A stretch of 31,212 bases of DNA from Xanthobacteraceae bacterium. GTDB taxonomy: Bacteria > Pseudomonadota > Alphaproteobacteria > Rhizobiales > Xanthobacteraceae. Position 1 is the stretch's first letter, and every line of letters begins with the position of its first letter. Of this stretch, positions 31,085 through 31,212 are shown piece after piece. The notes beneath the pieces were generated by a model, which saw only the letters and a list, made by a program, of their open reading frames with translations, did no database searches and was not told the DNA's origin. Position numbers and translations under genes: made by a program. The DNA is taken from positions 1-31,212 of the forward strand of contig JAIESC010000134.1 of the NCBI GenBank assembly GCA_019746355.1, written 5' to 3'.

Positions 31085-31212
31085 GTGACCAAAGCGTCCC
31101 CCGAGGTCCTCAAGGAATTCGCGCCGACCGGCACGCTCCGGGCGGCGATCAACCAGGGCAACACCGTGCTGGCGCAGAAGGGGCCGAACGGCGAGGCGCT
31201 GGGCATCACCGT
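31085..31212 (+). CDS. Solute-binding protein (PBPb/transporter substrate-binding type), partial
   Basis: A frame from GTG 31085, behind GAAAGGCAGTCCC, runs off the end of the window after 42 codons: MTKASPEVLKEFAPTGTLRAAINQGNTVLAQKGPNGEALGIT. The LKEFAPTGTLRAAIN-GN stretch is the first beta-strand of family 3 extracellular solute-binding proteins. It starts directly with this domain, with no signal peptide visible. I recall similar leaderless proteins in Bradyrhizobium. The ligand and transporter partners lie outside the window or are unknown. Confidence 0.7.
   Translation, partial: MTKASPEVLKEFAPTGTLRAAINQGNTVLAQKGPNGEALGIT

Overview
The window is high-GC alphaproteobacterial DNA. The gene set points to the Bradyrhizobium/Rhodopseudomonas side of the Hyphomicrobiales (Rhizobiales): a hisS/hisZ/hisG neighbourhood, DUF3551 small secreted proteins, DUF2076, DUF2946 with a ZnuD-like receptor, a CheZ-type phosphatase and many secreted proteins of unknown function. 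The genus cannot be fixed from sequence alone. I saw no rRNA, tRNA, CRISPR array, insertion sequence or prophage.

Layout. 1-2439: the 5' part of a membrane-anchored protein (probably an EAL-type regulator), a GT39-like glycosyltransferase, and a frameshifted HicB-like antitoxin. 2511-5481: an omega-aminotransferase divergent from histidyl-tRNA synthetase (hisS). An approximately 390-bp stretch inside hisS has very different codon usage. 5631-6882: a small ORF, a MarR regulator divergent from a VOC protein with two palindromes between them, then a strong terminator. 6906-9706: a Zur-box-preceded DUF2946/ZnuD-like TonB receptor operon, probably for zinc uptake. 9861-11974: hisZ-hisG, overlapping by ATGA. 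11977-15676: a proline-rich secreted protein, then GtrA, a GT2 polyprenyl-phosphate glycosyltransferase and a YdjC/ChbG/HpnK-type deacetylase, suggesting envelope glycan or lipid modification. 15807-18549: DUF2076, an L,D-transpeptidase and a CheZ-like phosphatase.

18574-25342 is mostly minus strand: MFS transporter, sterol-desaturase-family protein, GST, cold-shock protein, RlmJ, RNase T2 and a conserved secreted unknown. Two inverted copies of one dispersed intergenic repeat lie about 5.1 kb apart here (18574-18730 and 23818-23948). 25568-31212: a PaaI-type thioesterase, a small membrane protein, a cytochrome P460, a coiled-coil protein, secreted unknowns (one starting with four tandem MKLP units), two DUF3551 paralogs, a lipoprotein, and the start of a solute-binding protein without a signal peptide.

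Most of this is ordinary core chromosome. The best leads are the hisS mosaic segment, the MKLP start-codon repeat, the paired dispersed repeats, the Zur-controlled receptor operon, and long-form HisG encoded together with HisZ. I found no clear candidate for a wholly new multi-gene system.
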